64,000 nt of DNA. It comes from an uncultured Lachnospiraceae bacterium (GTDB taxonomy: Bacteria > Bacillota > Clostridia > Lachnospirales > Lachnospiraceae). Positions 38,502-49,057 of this stretch are shown piece after piece. Both the position numbers and the translations under genes were made by a program. How positions within the stretch are numbered: the first letter of the stretch is position 1; each line of letters starts with the position of its first letter. The notes under the pieces were generated by a model. It was not told the DNA's origin. It saw only the letters and a program-made list of their open reading frames with translations, and made no database searches. The stretch is from contig CAJOFQ010000002.1 of assembly GCA_905233955.1 (NCBI GenBank), forward strand, positions 68,594 to 132,593, written 5' to 3'.

Positions 38502-39230
38502 TCATTTTGCGCTGTATATTATATAACTCTCAACAGGATCTCCTATCTGGACCTTTCTGGATGATATGACTCCTGTGCCCTCATCGCTCAGATATAAAAT
38601 ATCCGAAGGAACAACCACACTTATAGCCTGGTCAATAATTACAACCTGCTGTGATGAATCCTTGGTAACCGCATCTATTTCAGCGGAATCAGCCTTTTCT
38701 CCACCCTTGACATTCACAAAACTCGTCTGAAAATCGTAGCCTTCCTTGAGAGCAGCCTCAATCGTCCCGTCAAAGAAAGACAGGCCTGTAAAGTCCGAAT
38801 AGCTCTCAAAATCCCTGTACTGTGTCTTCAAATAAGCTACCCCGTCAGAAACACTGCATTTTTTGAAACGGATGGCGTTAGGCTTTTCGGATTTGTCGTT
38901 ATATTCACTTATCTGCTGCCTGGCAAAGGATTCGATTTCCTGTTTTGAAGCTTTTGAATCAACAACATCTATTTCCTCAAAAATAATACTTCCATCAGAC
39001 TTGATAGTAAGAGTAGTCTCAGTAGCCTTTTTTTCAAAACCTCCCAGCAGAAAAACAATCAGCAAAATTACAGCTGCCACAAAAGCACAAATAGCCATTA
39101 TCAAAGCTCTTCTGCGCCTTTTTAGAAGCTCAACCCGTTCTTTTTTTCTTTTCAGCATCGCCTGATCTCTCGTCATGCGATTGGTTTCTGCTCTGTGAAA
39201 ACCGTTTCGTCTAACTCTTTTTTGACTCAT
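38502..39230 (-). CDS. Uncharacterised membrane-anchored protein
   Basis: Basic N-terminus, single TM (ALIMAICAFVAAVILLIVFLLGG), extracytoplasmic remainder; between recO and glyS. Confidence 0.8.
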   Translation of the reverse strand: MSQKRVRRNGFHRAETNRMTRDQAMLKRKKERVELLKRRRRALIMAICAFVAAVILLIVFLLGGFEKKATETTLTIKSDGSIIFEEIDVVDSKASKQEIESFARQQISEYNDKSEKPNAIRFKKCSVSDGVAYLKTQYRDFESYSDFTGLSFFDGTIEAALKEGYDFQTSFVNVKGGEKADSAEIDAVTKDSSQQVVIIDQAISVVVPSDILYLSDEGTGVISSRKVQIGDPVESYIIYSAK

Positions 39231-39239
39231 CTGATTACC

Positions 39240-39974
39240 TCATAAGTCCAAAAAGCTCTCACTTTTAAAGCTATGTCCCACATACAGGTTATAGTATTCA
39301 TTAATTATATAAGAAAGTTCCTCTAGTATTTCATCCTTTAAAACAAAAGAATAAACCTTAGAGCTTGGTGTAGATGCAATATACTGCAGCGTGTATAGTG
39401 CGGAGGGTGATATTCTGATCCCCCTGCCATTTCCACAGCAGTCACTGCACAAAACACCTCTTCGATCCGAAGAAAGAAATATCAGATTCTCTCTTTTTTT
39501 ACAGCTTTGACACTGAAAAACATTCGGATAATCACCGTTTATCACAAGGGTCTTAAACTCATATACCAGTCTTACAAGTTCAACCGGAATTCTTCCCACC
39601 AGCATAGCCCTGAAACTTTGGTAGAGCAAAACCAGCCTCTCGGTTTCATCAACATTTTCAAGCGAAAAATACTCTGCTATCTCAAGAAAATAATATCCGT
39701 ACCATACCAGCTCCAGATCACCGGTTAAAGCTTCAAAATAATTGCTTATGTCCGCGCTGTAAATTGTATATGATTCTCTGCCCTCAAAGGCTTCAAATAC
39801 TCCACTTACAAACGGATTTGTAGCCGCGGCAATCTGGCTTTTTGACCGTCTGGCATTCTTGGCAAATGCGGATATCTTTCCCCGTTCTTTGGTTAACAGT
39901 ACTATCCTTCTGTCAAACTCTCCTACAGGCATACTGGACAATACCATCCCTGTCAGGTTGATTCTATCACTCAA
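39240..39974 (-). CDS. recO: DNA repair protein RecO
   Basis: Oligonucleotide-binding N-terminus (VLSSMPVGEFDRRIVLLTKERGKISAFAKNARRSKS), CxxC...CxxC zinc motif; adjacent to era. Confidence 0.94.
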   Translation of the reverse strand: MSDRINLTGMVLSSMPVGEFDRRIVLLTKERGKISAFAKNARRSKSQIAAATNPFVSGVFEAFEGRESYTIYSADISNYFEALTGDLELVWYGYYFLEIAEYFSLENVDETERLVLLYQSFRAMLVGRIPVELVRLVYEFKTLVINGDYPNVFQCQSCKKRENLIFLSSDRRGVLCSDCCGNGRGIRISPSALYTLQYIASTPSSKVYSFVLKDEILEELSYIINEYYNLYVGHSFKSESFLDL

Positions 39975-40900
39975 ATATCATCCTCTATACGGTACCCAAA
40001 ATTTGATACCAGATAATCACTGTCCCGCCAGGCTTTTTTTACTTTAACAAACAGGGAAAGATTAACGGGGGCATCAAGCATTCTCTCTATTTCAAATCGT
40101 GCATTGGTACCGATCTTCTTCAGCATTGAACCCTTTTTGCCTATTATTATCCCCTTGTGGGATTCCTTTTCGCAAATTATGGTGGCTTCTATATCGTATA
40201 TTTTCTTGCCCTTTCGCTTCTTCATACGATCAATGGAAACCGCTATTCCATGGGGTACCTCTTTGTCTAAAGCGTGAAGAGCCTTCTCCCTTATAAATTC
40301 CGCTGCCAACTGTCTCTGCGGCTGGTCCGTAACCGTATCCTCATCGAAGAACATGGGACCATTTTCCAGATAGTTAAAGATTATATCAATAAGCTCATTG
40401 CAGCCATCTCCCATCCTGGCGGATACCGGAACTATCTCAGCAAAATCGTACAGCTTACTGAAATGGTCTATGACTATCAAAAGCTTATCCTTTTGGATTG
40501 AATCAATCTTGTTAATAACCAGAATAACCGGTACACCAACATTACCAAGCTGATCGGCTATTTTTATATCCTTTGGTCCGGGATTAACATCCGGCTCCAC
40601 CATCCAGAGGATAACATCCACATCACGAATGGCGGATTTGGTCACCCGAACCATATACTCCCCCAGCTTGTTTTTAGCCTGCTGTATACCCGGAGTATCT
40701 GCAAAAACTATCTGTCCCCTGGCATTGTCATTATAAACACTTAAGATTCTGTTTCTGGTCGTCTGGGGCTTGCTTGAGGTTATTGCCACCTTTTGGCCCA
40801 CCAGATGATTCATGAGAGTAGACTTACCCACATTTGGCCTGCCGATTACTGTTACAAATCCACTCTTTAACTCTTCTAAAGTGTTCCCGTCCTCCATCAT
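39971..40900 (-). CDS. era: GTPase Era
   Basis: GRPNVGKSTLMNHLVGQKVAITSSKPQTTRN, DTPGI, NKID, C-terminal KH domain GIIIGKKGSMLKKIG. Confidence 0.97.
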   Translation of the reverse strand: MMEDGNTLEELKSGFVTVIGRPNVGKSTLMNHLVGQKVAITSSKPQTTRNRILSVYNDNARGQIVFADTPGIQQAKNKLGEYMVRVTKSAIRDVDVILWMVEPDVNPGPKDIKIADQLGNVGVPVILVINKIDSIQKDKLLIVIDHFSKLYDFAEIVPVSARMGDGCNELIDIIFNYLENGPMFFDEDTVTDQPQRQLAAEFIREKALHALDKEVPHGIAVSIDRMKKRKGKKIYDIEATIICEKESHKGIIIGKKGSMLKKIGTNARFEIERMLDAPVNLSLFVKVKKAWRDSDYLVSNFGYRIEDDI

Positions 40901-43803
40901 AGACTGCGAACCTCATCAAAAATATCAGAATTCTCACGAAGTACATCTTCATTGCCAATGGCGCACAGGTAGCCTTCATCCGTGACTGACCGGATAATAT
41001 CGGATAATGCCCGTATATCCTCTGTATCACAGGATAAAACCTCGTCTCTCTCCTTTTGAAGAACCTCCTCAGTCATATCCGTAAGATATGCTGTAAGAGA
41101 TCTTACTCCCTCCTGAGAAACTGTCAACGGAGTATCCATACTGCTGATTGTTCCTATTACATATTTGCGCATATCTCTTTCTGATGCGTCAAACTCCGAA
41201 AGATAATCTGCTGTATGCTCAAATATCTCGTAGGTTTTTTTCAGATTAGGATCCCTGTAGGAGGAAAAGAGCACATTGCCATTTCTGGAAAAGGTACTCA
41301 TGCAACCGTATGCTCCGCCCTTTACCCTGATATTGATCCAAAAATATTCATAATTGAGCAAGACCTTGAGCACCTTCAAGGCACCGCTGTATTTGAATCC
41401 ATGGCGCTTAAAATTACCTGCCAGGGAATCATACTGAACCTGGGCTGCCGTTCCTATTCCCTCATTCCTGTGTGAAGATTCATGAATATCGTATTCTACG
41501 GAACAATTGCCATCAAAAAGACCATCGCAAAAATGTTTATAACATCTGTCCCATATGGTCTCTCCCTGGTTTTCACGGATTGAAAAAACGCTTAACCTGG
41601 TTTTGGTGAAAATCTTGTTGCAAAGACTTTTTGCTCTGTCCACGAAACCATCTATTCTATTATCGAAATCCTCCGCAAAGGCTTTGACAAATTCGAAATA
41701 ACAAATTCCTGAAAGCTCATCTAATTTTTTATAATTATCAGCAAAATAGCTTCCTGCACGGTAAGAAGACAGCGTATGGCCTGCACTCATAAGCTTCATC
41801 TGCATAGCTGACACTTCCTGAAGCAATAGCTGATTTATACGCTTTTTATCGGAAAAATCCGTGTGAAAAAGCATCTGTTCCATAAACTCAAAAGCCTTTT
41901 CTTCCTTGTCGTAAATATATTTCATGTGAGCTTCGACAAAGAATCTGTAAGTTCCGTCGTCTTTTGCATATAATTTAGGAATCAGACTTATTCCGCCTGT
42001 GTTTAGATTAACCTCATTGTAGAAATCATTATAATTGTATTTTTCTGTATTAAGGAGTCCTATCAATCTGGTGAAAAATGACAGCTCCGGTACATAAAAA
42101 TCATCTATATCCTTAAGCTCGAACAAAAACGAAATATATGCGATTCCATGAGTATCCAACTTACACTCTATAAAAGGAACTCCGTCAACCTTCCTTGTTG
42201 TATGGCAGAACGGTCTTATTTTATCCTTGAGGTCGCTTCTTTCAAGAAGAGGAAGAGTCATAAGCTCCTCCTGGCTGGAGGGGGTCGCTTGGTATTCCTT
42301 TAGATGGGCGGTTTCTTCTATCAGCTTATTGATCTGATCATCCGAAAGACTGGTTTTGTATTTGGCAAGCTTATCCTTAAGCTTCTGATCTCTCTCCTTG
42401 GTAAGTCCCTTTTTGGGTTCTACAACTACAACTGAAGCATGAGAATTGGACAACAGATATTCTCTGATCCAGTCTTCAAAGCAGCCATTTTCAAGATCTT
42501 CCTTTAGCTGCTGCAGTACCTGAAGCGCATCCAGATGCAGAAATGGCTGTTCTTCATCATAGAGCCAGCTGTCCAGCGCGTTCAAGCCATACAGCAATCC
42601 CTTGGGATATGAGCCAAAATCAGCCTCTCTTACCTTGAATTCCGTACTGTTAATTGCTGCCAAAAGACTCTTGTGGTCAAGAGCTCCATCGGCTTGCTCC
42701 TTTAACACCCGGTTAATTATATCCAAAAATTCCTGTTTTTTCTCAACATCACTACCCTTGGCTATTATTGAAAAGACAGGCTGCAGCGTTCCATTGTCAT
42801 AACCGCCCAAAATATCCTTGCCTATCCCTGCATCCAAAAGAGCCTGTCTTATGGGAGCTCCGGGAGCTGACAAAAGAGCATAATCCAAAAGCTCAAAAGC
42901 CGAATACAGCTTCTGATCCAAAACATCTCCAATTACAAGATTATACGAAAGGTATGTCGCCTGCTTTTCATCCTCAGCACTTGCTATAGGATACTCCTGA
43001 ACCAGGTGAACCGGCTCGGAAAAAGGCTTCTGTAAAACAATCCCGGAATTGATATCTATTCTGTCATAATGGGAAAGATAATTAGCGTCCAGCCAATTCA
43101 GCCGTTCCTCCATATCCATGTCACCGTACAGGTAAATATAGGAATTAGAAGGATGATAGTACATACGGTGAAAGTCCAGAAAAGCCTCATAAGAAAGGGA
43201 CGGAATATCATCCGGATCCCCTCCGGACTCATATTGGTAGGGCGTATCGGGAAACAGAGAGTTAAGCACTGCCCTTGACAGAACATCATCCGGCGAAGAA
43301 AAGGCTCCCTTCATCTCATTATAGACAACACCACTGATCCTTATATCTCCATCAGGATCATCCAGCTCATAATGCCATCCCTCCTGCCTGAATATCTCCG
43401 GATGTCTCGCTATATTGGGATTCAGGCAGGCATCCATATACACATCCATAAGATTGGCAAAATCCTTGGCATTGGTGCTCGCCACAGGATAAACTGTCTT
43501 ATCCGGATAGGTCATAGCATTCAAGAATGTATTCATGGAACCCTTTGCCAATTCTACAAAAGGATCCTTTATCGGATATTTTTCTGATCCGCATAATACA
43601 GAATGCTCAGTTATATGAGCAGTACCGCATGAATCTACAGGCGGCGTCCTGAATCCAATGTAAAACACCTTATTCTCGTCATCATTCTCCAGAAGCAACA
43701 GTCTGGCGCCACTTTTTTTGTGCTTTAACAGCCAGCCCTCTGACCTGAGATCAGAAAGGCTCTGTCTGGAAACAAGAGAATAAGTATCAGGTATTTTAAA
43801 CAT
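40897..43803 (-). CDS. M16C-family (PreP-like) metallopeptidase
   Basis: 968 aa; inverted zinc motif TAHITEHSVLCGSEKYPIKDPFVELAKGSMNTFLNAMTYPDKT. Confidence 0.94.
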   Translation of the reverse strand: MFKIPDTYSLVSRQSLSDLRSEGWLLKHKKSGARLLLLENDDENKVFYIGFRTPPVDSCGTAHITEHSVLCGSEKYPIKDPFVELAKGSMNTFLNAMTYPDKTVYPVASTNAKDFANLMDVYMDACLNPNIARHPEIFRQEGWHYELDDPDGDIRISGVVYNEMKGAFSSPDDVLSRAVLNSLFPDTPYQYESGGDPDDIPSLSYEAFLDFHRMYYHPSNSYIYLYGDMDMEERLNWLDANYLSHYDRIDINSGIVLQKPFSEPVHLVQEYPIASAEDEKQATYLSYNLVIGDVLDQKLYSAFELLDYALLSAPGAPIRQALLDAGIGKDILGGYDNGTLQPVFSIIAKGSDVEKKQEFLDIINRVLKEQADGALDHKSLLAAINSTEFKVREADFGSYPKGLLYGLNALDSWLYDEEQPFLHLDALQVLQQLKEDLENGCFEDWIREYLLSNSHASVVVVEPKKGLTKERDQKLKDKLAKYKTSLSDDQINKLIEETAHLKEYQATPSSQEELMTLPLLERSDLKDKIRPFCHTTRKVDGVPFIECKLDTHGIAYISFLFELKDIDDFYVPELSFFTRLIGLLNTEKYNYNDFYNEVNLNTGGISLIPKLYAKDDGTYRFFVEAHMKYIYDKEEKAFEFMEQMLFHTDFSDKKRINQLLLQEVSAMQMKLMSAGHTLSSYRAGSYFADNYKKLDELSGICYFEFVKAFAEDFDNRIDGFVDRAKSLCNKIFTKTRLSVFSIRENQGETIWDRCYKHFCDGLFDGNCSVEYDIHESSHRNEGIGTAAQVQYDSLAGNFKRHGFKYSGALKVLKVLLNYEYFWINIRVKGGAYGCMSTFSRNGNVLFSSYRDPNLKKTYEIFEHTADYLSEFDASERDMRKYVIGTISSMDTPLTVSQEGVRSLTAYLTDMTEEVLQKERDEVLSCDTEDIRALSDIIRSVTDEGYLCAIGNEDVLRENSDIFDEVRSL

Positions 43804-43811
43804 AATTATGA

Positions 43812-45059
43812 TTACCTCTCTATTTCGTGGATCAACAAACCACTTCTAAGCTTAGGCTCGAACCATGTGGATTTGGGAGGCATAAGAAGGCCGTTATCAG
43901 CAACTGCAAAAAGCTCATCCATGGATGTTGGATACATTGCAAAAGCCACCTTCATATTGTCCTTTTCACACCGCTTTTCCAACCCTTCCAATCCTCGTAT
44001 TCCTCCTACGAATCCAATTCTCTTATCCTTGGAAGGATCCTTTATTCCAAATATTGGTCCAAGTATATGATTCTGTAAAAGCGACACATCCATTCCATCT
44101 ACAGGATCATCATTTTTCAATTCATCATGAAACTCAAATAAATACCATTTGTCCTCCATGAACATTGAGAACTGTCCCTTTTTTTCGGGGCGAATACCGT
44201 AAAAGTCTGTTTTTTTAAGTGTAGCAGCCTTTTCAACAGCAGCCAAAACCTTAACGGGAGTAAGCCAGTTCAAATCCTTAACCACCCGGTTATAATCGTA
44301 GATCTTAAGCTCGTCCTGAGCGAACAATACCGCAAGAAAGTAGTTGTATTCTTCCTTGCCATTGCCCCTTGGATGGGAGTCTCTTCTCATCTTAGATACC
44401 CTTATTGCAGATGCAGCCCTGTGATGTCCGTCTGCAATATAAACCTCCGGGATATTGCCAAAAGCAAATGTAATATTGTCTATATCCTTACCGTCACTGA
44501 TCACAAATATCCTATGACGGATTCCATCATCGGCGGTAAAATCATATACAGCCTCTTCTTGTTTTTTTGTTTTTTCTATTATCTGTGCAATAGTATTGTT
44601 ATGTCTGTGAGCCAAAAAAATCGGACCTGTCTGGGCACTCGTCCTGTCCACATGACATACTCTGTCTTCTTCCTTTTCTTTTCTGGTATTCTCGTGTTTT
44701 TTGACAACACCATTTATGTAATCATCTACTGACACGCAACCTGCTATTCCATTTTGAATGCGGCCATCCATTGTAAGCTCGTACAGATAATAGCAGGGCA
44801 TTTCCTCACGAATAAAATCCCCCTCATCTATCATCTTATGGAGAAGCTCATCGGCTTTGTCATACACTTCCGGTGCGTATGTGCTTACACTGTCATCAAA
44901 ATTTGTCTCAGCTCTGTCAATTCTCAAAAATGAAAGCGAGTGATTCTTAATCTCCATTTTTGCTTCGCTGCGAGTATATACATCGTATGGTAATGCCGCA
45001 ATTTCACTGGCCTTGTCCCTGGCAGGACGAAGAGCTTTAAATGGTTTTATATTTGCCAT
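43812..45059 (-). CDS. DUF1015-family protein
   Basis: KPFKALRPARDKASEIAALPYDVYTRSEAK, IADGHHRAASA typical of DUF1015; next to serA/serC. Confidence 0.88.
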   Translation of the reverse strand: MANIKPFKALRPARDKASEIAALPYDVYTRSEAKMEIKNHSLSFLRIDRAETNFDDSVSTYAPEVYDKADELLHKMIDEGDFIREEMPCYYLYELTMDGRIQNGIAGCVSVDDYINGVVKKHENTRKEKEEDRVCHVDRTSAQTGPIFLAHRHNNTIAQIIEKTKKQEEAVYDFTADDGIRHRIFVISDGKDIDNITFAFGNIPEVYIADGHHRAASAIRVSKMRRDSHPRGNGKEEYNYFLAVLFAQDELKIYDYNRVVKDLNWLTPVKVLAAVEKAATLKKTDFYGIRPEKKGQFSMFMEDKWYLFEFHDELKNDDPVDGMDVSLLQNHILGPIFGIKDPSKDKRIGFVGGIRGLEGLEKRCEKDNMKVAFAMYPTSMDELFAVADNGLLMPPKSTWFEPKLRSGLLIHEIER

Positions 45060-45108
45060 GTATGTCCCCTTCTAAGGTGGTTAGGTTACGCAAGTAACTG
45101 ATATTGTA

Positions 45109-46272
45109 TCATTTTATAACTCTGATCCGGATTACCTCTGGAATCTTGTTAAGTTTTGCAATTGCATCCTTGGTTACAGGAGTATCCAAATCCAACAGAG
45201 CATATGCTAAAGTTCCTCTTGTCTTATTAAACATGTCAGATACATTAATATCATCGTCACCCATGATCTTAGTATACTGAGCTATAACGCCCCTTACATT
45301 GCGGTGCATTATCGCTACCCTTCCGGCTCTTGGAGGACGGCCCATGTCACAATCAGGGAAGTTAACTGAATTAGTGATATTGCCGTTCTCAATGTAGTCC
45401 ATTATCTGCTCAACCGCCATAACCGCACAGTTATCCTCAGCCTCCTCGGTAGAAGCTCCAAGATGCGGGGTAAGTATAACTCCCTCTTTGCCTGCCGTAA
45501 CAGTATTAGGAAAATCGGACACATATTTGCGGATCTTGCCATCCTTAATAGCCGCTACCACAGCCTCTTCATCTACCAGAAGATCCCTGGCAAAATTCAA
45601 TATCACTACACCCGGCTTCATCTCGGATATAGCTTCCTGATTGATCATCCTTCTGGTATTATCCATTAACGGAACATGTATAGTTATATAATCACAGTTC
45701 TTATAGATATCACTTACATTGTCTATGTGACGGACACTGCGTGACAGGTTCCATGCCGCACGAACTGAGATGAAGGGATCATAGCCGTACACCTCCATAC
45801 CAAAATGCGTTGCCGCATTAGCTACACGGACACCTATAGCTCCTAAGCCTATAACGCCCAGCTTTTTACCATATAATTCAGTACCGGCATAATTCTTTTT
45901 TGCCTTTTCCATGGCACTGGCTATCTCTTTGTCACTGGCATTATCCGAAACCCACTTGTTGCCGCCAATGATGTCTCTTCCTGCCAAAAGCATGCCTGCA
46001 AAAACCATCTCTTTTACAGCGTTGGCATTAGCTCCGGGGGTATTAAATACGACTATCCCGTGTTCTGCACACTCCTGAATAGGAATATTATTAACTCCTG
46101 CACCTGCCCTGGCAACAGCCAGAAGCTTTTCATGAAACTGCATTTCGTGAAGTCTGGCGCTGCGCACCAGGATAGCATCCGCTTCCTTAACATCCTTGGT
46201 CTCCTGATACTGGGAGGTAAATAAGGATGTTCCCTTATCAGAAATAGGATTCTGGCAATTATACTGGTACAT
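45109..46272 (-). CDS. serA: D-3-phosphoglycerate dehydrogenase
   Basis: KKLGVIGLGAIGVRVANAA, ILNFARDLLVDEEAV, HLGASTEEAEDN, C-terminal ACT-like domain. Confidence 0.95.
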   Translation of the reverse strand: MYQYNCQNPISDKGTSLFTSQYQETKDVKEADAILVRSARLHEMQFHEKLLAVARAGAGVNNIPIQECAEHGIVVFNTPGANANAVKEMVFAGMLLAGRDIIGGNKWVSDNASDKEIASAMEKAKKNYAGTELYGKKLGVIGLGAIGVRVANAATHFGMEVYGYDPFISVRAAWNLSRSVRHIDNVSDIYKNCDYITIHVPLMDNTRRMINQEAISEMKPGVVILNFARDLLVDEEAVVAAIKDGKIRKYVSDFPNTVTAGKEGVILTPHLGASTEEAEDNCAVMAVEQIMDYIENGNITNSVNFPDCDMGRPPRAGRVAIMHRNVRGVIAQYTKIMGDDDINVSDMFNKTRGTLAYALLDLDTPVTKDAIAKLNKIPEVIRIRVIK

Positions 46273-46293
46273 AATTATATCTCCTTAATTAAA

Positions 46294-47376
46294 TTATATG
46301 TTTTTCTTTTCAAAATCCGCCATAAATTCTACCAGCTTTTCCACACCCTCTTTAGGCATGGCGTTATAGATTGAAGCTCTCATTCCGCCTACAGTACGAT
46401 GTCCCTTAAGATTCTCAAATCCCACTGCCTTGGACTCTGCAACAAACTTAGCATCCAATTCATCATTATCTGTGACAAAGGGAACATTCATCAGTGAACG
46501 GTCCTTTTTGACAACTGTTCCTCTGAACAATTTGCTGTTGTCCAGGAAATCATATAATACTGCAGCCTTTTCCTCGTTGCGCTGCTTCATAACCTCAAGG
46601 CCGCCCATGTTCTTAAGCCACTTAAATACCTTGCCGCAAATATATATTCCATAGCAGGGAGGAGTATTGTACATGGAACCGTTATCCGCCTGAGTCTTCC
46701 ACTTCATCATGGTAGGAGTGCCGGTAAGGCATTCATCTGTTATAAGATCCTCGCGGATGATGTTAATAACAACACCTGCAGGACCAATGTTCTTTTGAAC
46801 ACCACCGTACAAAACTCCGTATTTTGTCACATCAACCGGCTCTGACAAAAAGCACGAGGAAACATCTGCCACAAGCTCTCTCCCCTTTGTGTTCGGAAGC
46901 TGCCAGAATTTGGTTCCGTAGATAGTATTGTTTTCGCAGATATAGACATAATCCATATCGTCTGTAATTGGAAGATCAGAACAATCAGGGATGTAAGAAA
47001 ATGTCTTGTCGGCGGAGCTGGCAAGCTCAACTGCATCACCGTAAACTTTAGCCTCCTGGTAAGCTTTTTTAGCCCATTGTCCGGTTACAATATAGCCTGC
47101 CTTTTTATTCTTCATAAGATTCATCGGAACCGCTGCAAATTGTAGAGAGGCCCCTCCCTGTAAAAACAGAACCTTATAATTATCAGGTACATTTAAAAGC
47201 TCTCTAAGATCCGCTTCTGCTTCATTGATTATATCGTCGTACATCTTGGATCTGTGGCTCATCTCCATGACTGACATACCGCATCCGCGATAATCCATCA
47301 TCTCGTCAGCAGCTTCCTTAAGAACCTCTTCGGGTAATACAGCAGGTCCGGCAGAAAAATTATATACTCTTGACAT
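46294..47376 (-). CDS. serC: Phosphoserine aminotransferase
   Basis: YNFSAGPAVLPEEVL, LFLQGGASLQFAAVPMNL, YGGVQKNIGPAGV. Confidence 0.97.
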   Translation of the reverse strand: MSRVYNFSAGPAVLPEEVLKEAADEMMDYRGCGMSVMEMSHRSKMYDDIINEAEADLRELLNVPDNYKVLFLQGGASLQFAAVPMNLMKNKKAGYIVTGQWAKKAYQEAKVYGDAVELASSADKTFSYIPDCSDLPITDDMDYVYICENNTIYGTKFWQLPNTKGRELVADVSSCFLSEPVDVTKYGVLYGGVQKNIGPAGVVINIIREDLITDECLTGTPTMMKWKTQADNGSMYNTPPCYGIYICGKVFKWLKNMGGLEVMKQRNEEKAAVLYDFLDNSKLFRGTVVKKDRSLMNVPFVTDNDELDAKFVAESKAVGFENLKGHRTVGGMRASIYNAMPKEGVEKLVEFMADFEKKNI

Positions 47377-47378
47377 TT

Positions 47379-49037
47379 TTACCCCTCTCTACATTCACTA
47401 ATGGATGTTCCCGGTGCGACCATAGGCCATACCTTGTCATCTCTGTCTATAACTGCATCTATCAAAAATGGTTCATCCGCAGACAAAGCCATATCCAAAG
47501 CAGCTTCGTACTCCTGTCTGTTTGAAGCACGCACGGCCTTTATTCCAAAGGCCTCTGCCAGCTTAACATAGTCTGTATTCTCATCTAATATGGTGGCCGA
47601 GTAGTTCTCATCATAAAACAGATCCTGCCACTGACGGACCATGCCCAGCACATGGTTGTCCATTATTATTTCCACTATTGGAACATTTTCCCTCTTTGCA
47701 GTGGCAAGCTCGTTCATATTCATGCGAAAACACCCGTCACCTGCGATATTTACAACCTTTTTATGTCCCAAACCTATGGACGCACCTATGCAGGCACCAA
47801 GACCGTAACCCATTGTGCCGCAGCCTCCTGATGTAATAAGCTGTCTTGGCCTTGAGAATTTGTAATGCCCCGCAGTCCACATCTGATGCTGACCCACATC
47901 GGTTGTAATTACCAGATCTCCATCGGTCTTCTCATAAAGTGACTGAATCATATATGGACCGGTAAGACCCTCTCCTGTTGCAAGTGGATATTTGTCAGAA
48001 AGGGATTTTATATATTGTACCCACTGGGTATGCTCCTGGGCCTTCAGCATTGGATTAAGCTGCCTTAATATACCGCGTATATCTCCCACTACCTGCGCGT
48101 CTGCAACTATATTTTTATTGATCTCAACAGGGTCAATGTCAAATTGCAGTATATCGGCATTTTTCGCAAAGGTTGTAGGGTCTCCCAGAATACGATCTGA
48201 AAATCTGGTTCCTATGGCTATCAAAAGATCACACTCGCTGACCCCCAGATTAGACGCCTTGGTCCCATGCATTCCAAGCATTCCGGTATAATTATCCTTG
48301 CGGCCGTCATATGCTCCCTTGCCCATGAGAGTGTCACAAACCGGAGCATCCACCAATCGTACAAACTCTTCAAGCTCTTTTTCAGCTCCTGAAATTACGG
48401 CTCCTCCACCTACCATCACAAAGGGCTTTTTGGAACCATGTATCATATCCGATGCTCTCTTAAGATCCTTCTGGCTGATAGTAGCCGTAACCGGAACTAT
48501 GTCTTTTGGCGCAGTATATGTGTACTCTGTCTCTTCTGCAGTTATATTCTTGGGAATATCCACCAGCACCGGTCCCGGGCGCCCGGATCCGGCAATATAA
48601 AACGCCCTGCGCAAAGTGTCTGCAAGCTTGTTTATATCCTTGACAATAAAATTATGTTTGGTAATAGGCATTGTTATGCCTGCTATATCCACTTCCTGAA
48701 AACTGTCCTTGCCTAGCAGTGACAAGCCAACATTACAGGTTATGGCGACCAGAGGTACTGAATCCATATATGCCGTTGCTATTCCTGTAACCAGATTCGT
48801 CGCACCGGGTCCGCTAGTAGCAAAGCAAACTCCTGTTCTTCCTGTGGCTCTGGCGTAGCCGTCGGCTGCATGGGCCGCACCCTGTTCATGGCTTACCAGT
48901 ACATGATGGATCTCATCTCTGTGACGGTACAGCTCGTCATAGAGATTTAAAATCGCTCCTCCAGGATAGCCAAATATTGTATCAACCTTTTGTTCTTTCA
49001 GGCATTCTATTACAATCTGAGAACCATTTAACTGCAT
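47379..49037 (-). CDS. ilvB: Acetolactate synthase large subunit (copy 2)
   Basis: FGYPGGAILNLYDELY, TSGPGATNLVTGIATAYMDSVPLVAITCNV, IAGDGCFRMNMNELAT; no small subunit adjacent. Confidence 0.95.
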   Translation of the reverse strand: MQLNGSQIVIECLKEQKVDTIFGYPGGAILNLYDELYRHRDEIHHVLVSHEQGAAHAADGYARATGRTGVCFATSGPGATNLVTGIATAYMDSVPLVAITCNVGLSLLGKDSFQEVDIAGITMPITKHNFIVKDINKLADTLRRAFYIAGSGRPGPVLVDIPKNITAEETEYTYTAPKDIVPVTATISQKDLKRASDMIHGSKKPFVMVGGGAVISGAEKELEEFVRLVDAPVCDTLMGKGAYDGRKDNYTGMLGMHGTKASNLGVSECDLLIAIGTRFSDRILGDPTTFAKNADILQFDIDPVEINKNIVADAQVVGDIRGILRQLNPMLKAQEHTQWVQYIKSLSDKYPLATGEGLTGPYMIQSLYEKTDGDLVITTDVGQHQMWTAGHYKFSRPRQLITSGGCGTMGYGLGACIGASIGLGHKKVVNIAGDGCFRMNMNELATAKRENVPIVEIIMDNHVLGMVRQWQDLFYDENYSATILDENTDYVKLAEAFGIKAVRASNRQEYEAALDMALSADEPFLIDAVIDRDDKVWPMVAPGTSISECREG

Positions 49038-49057
49038 ACTAAATCAACTCCATTTTC

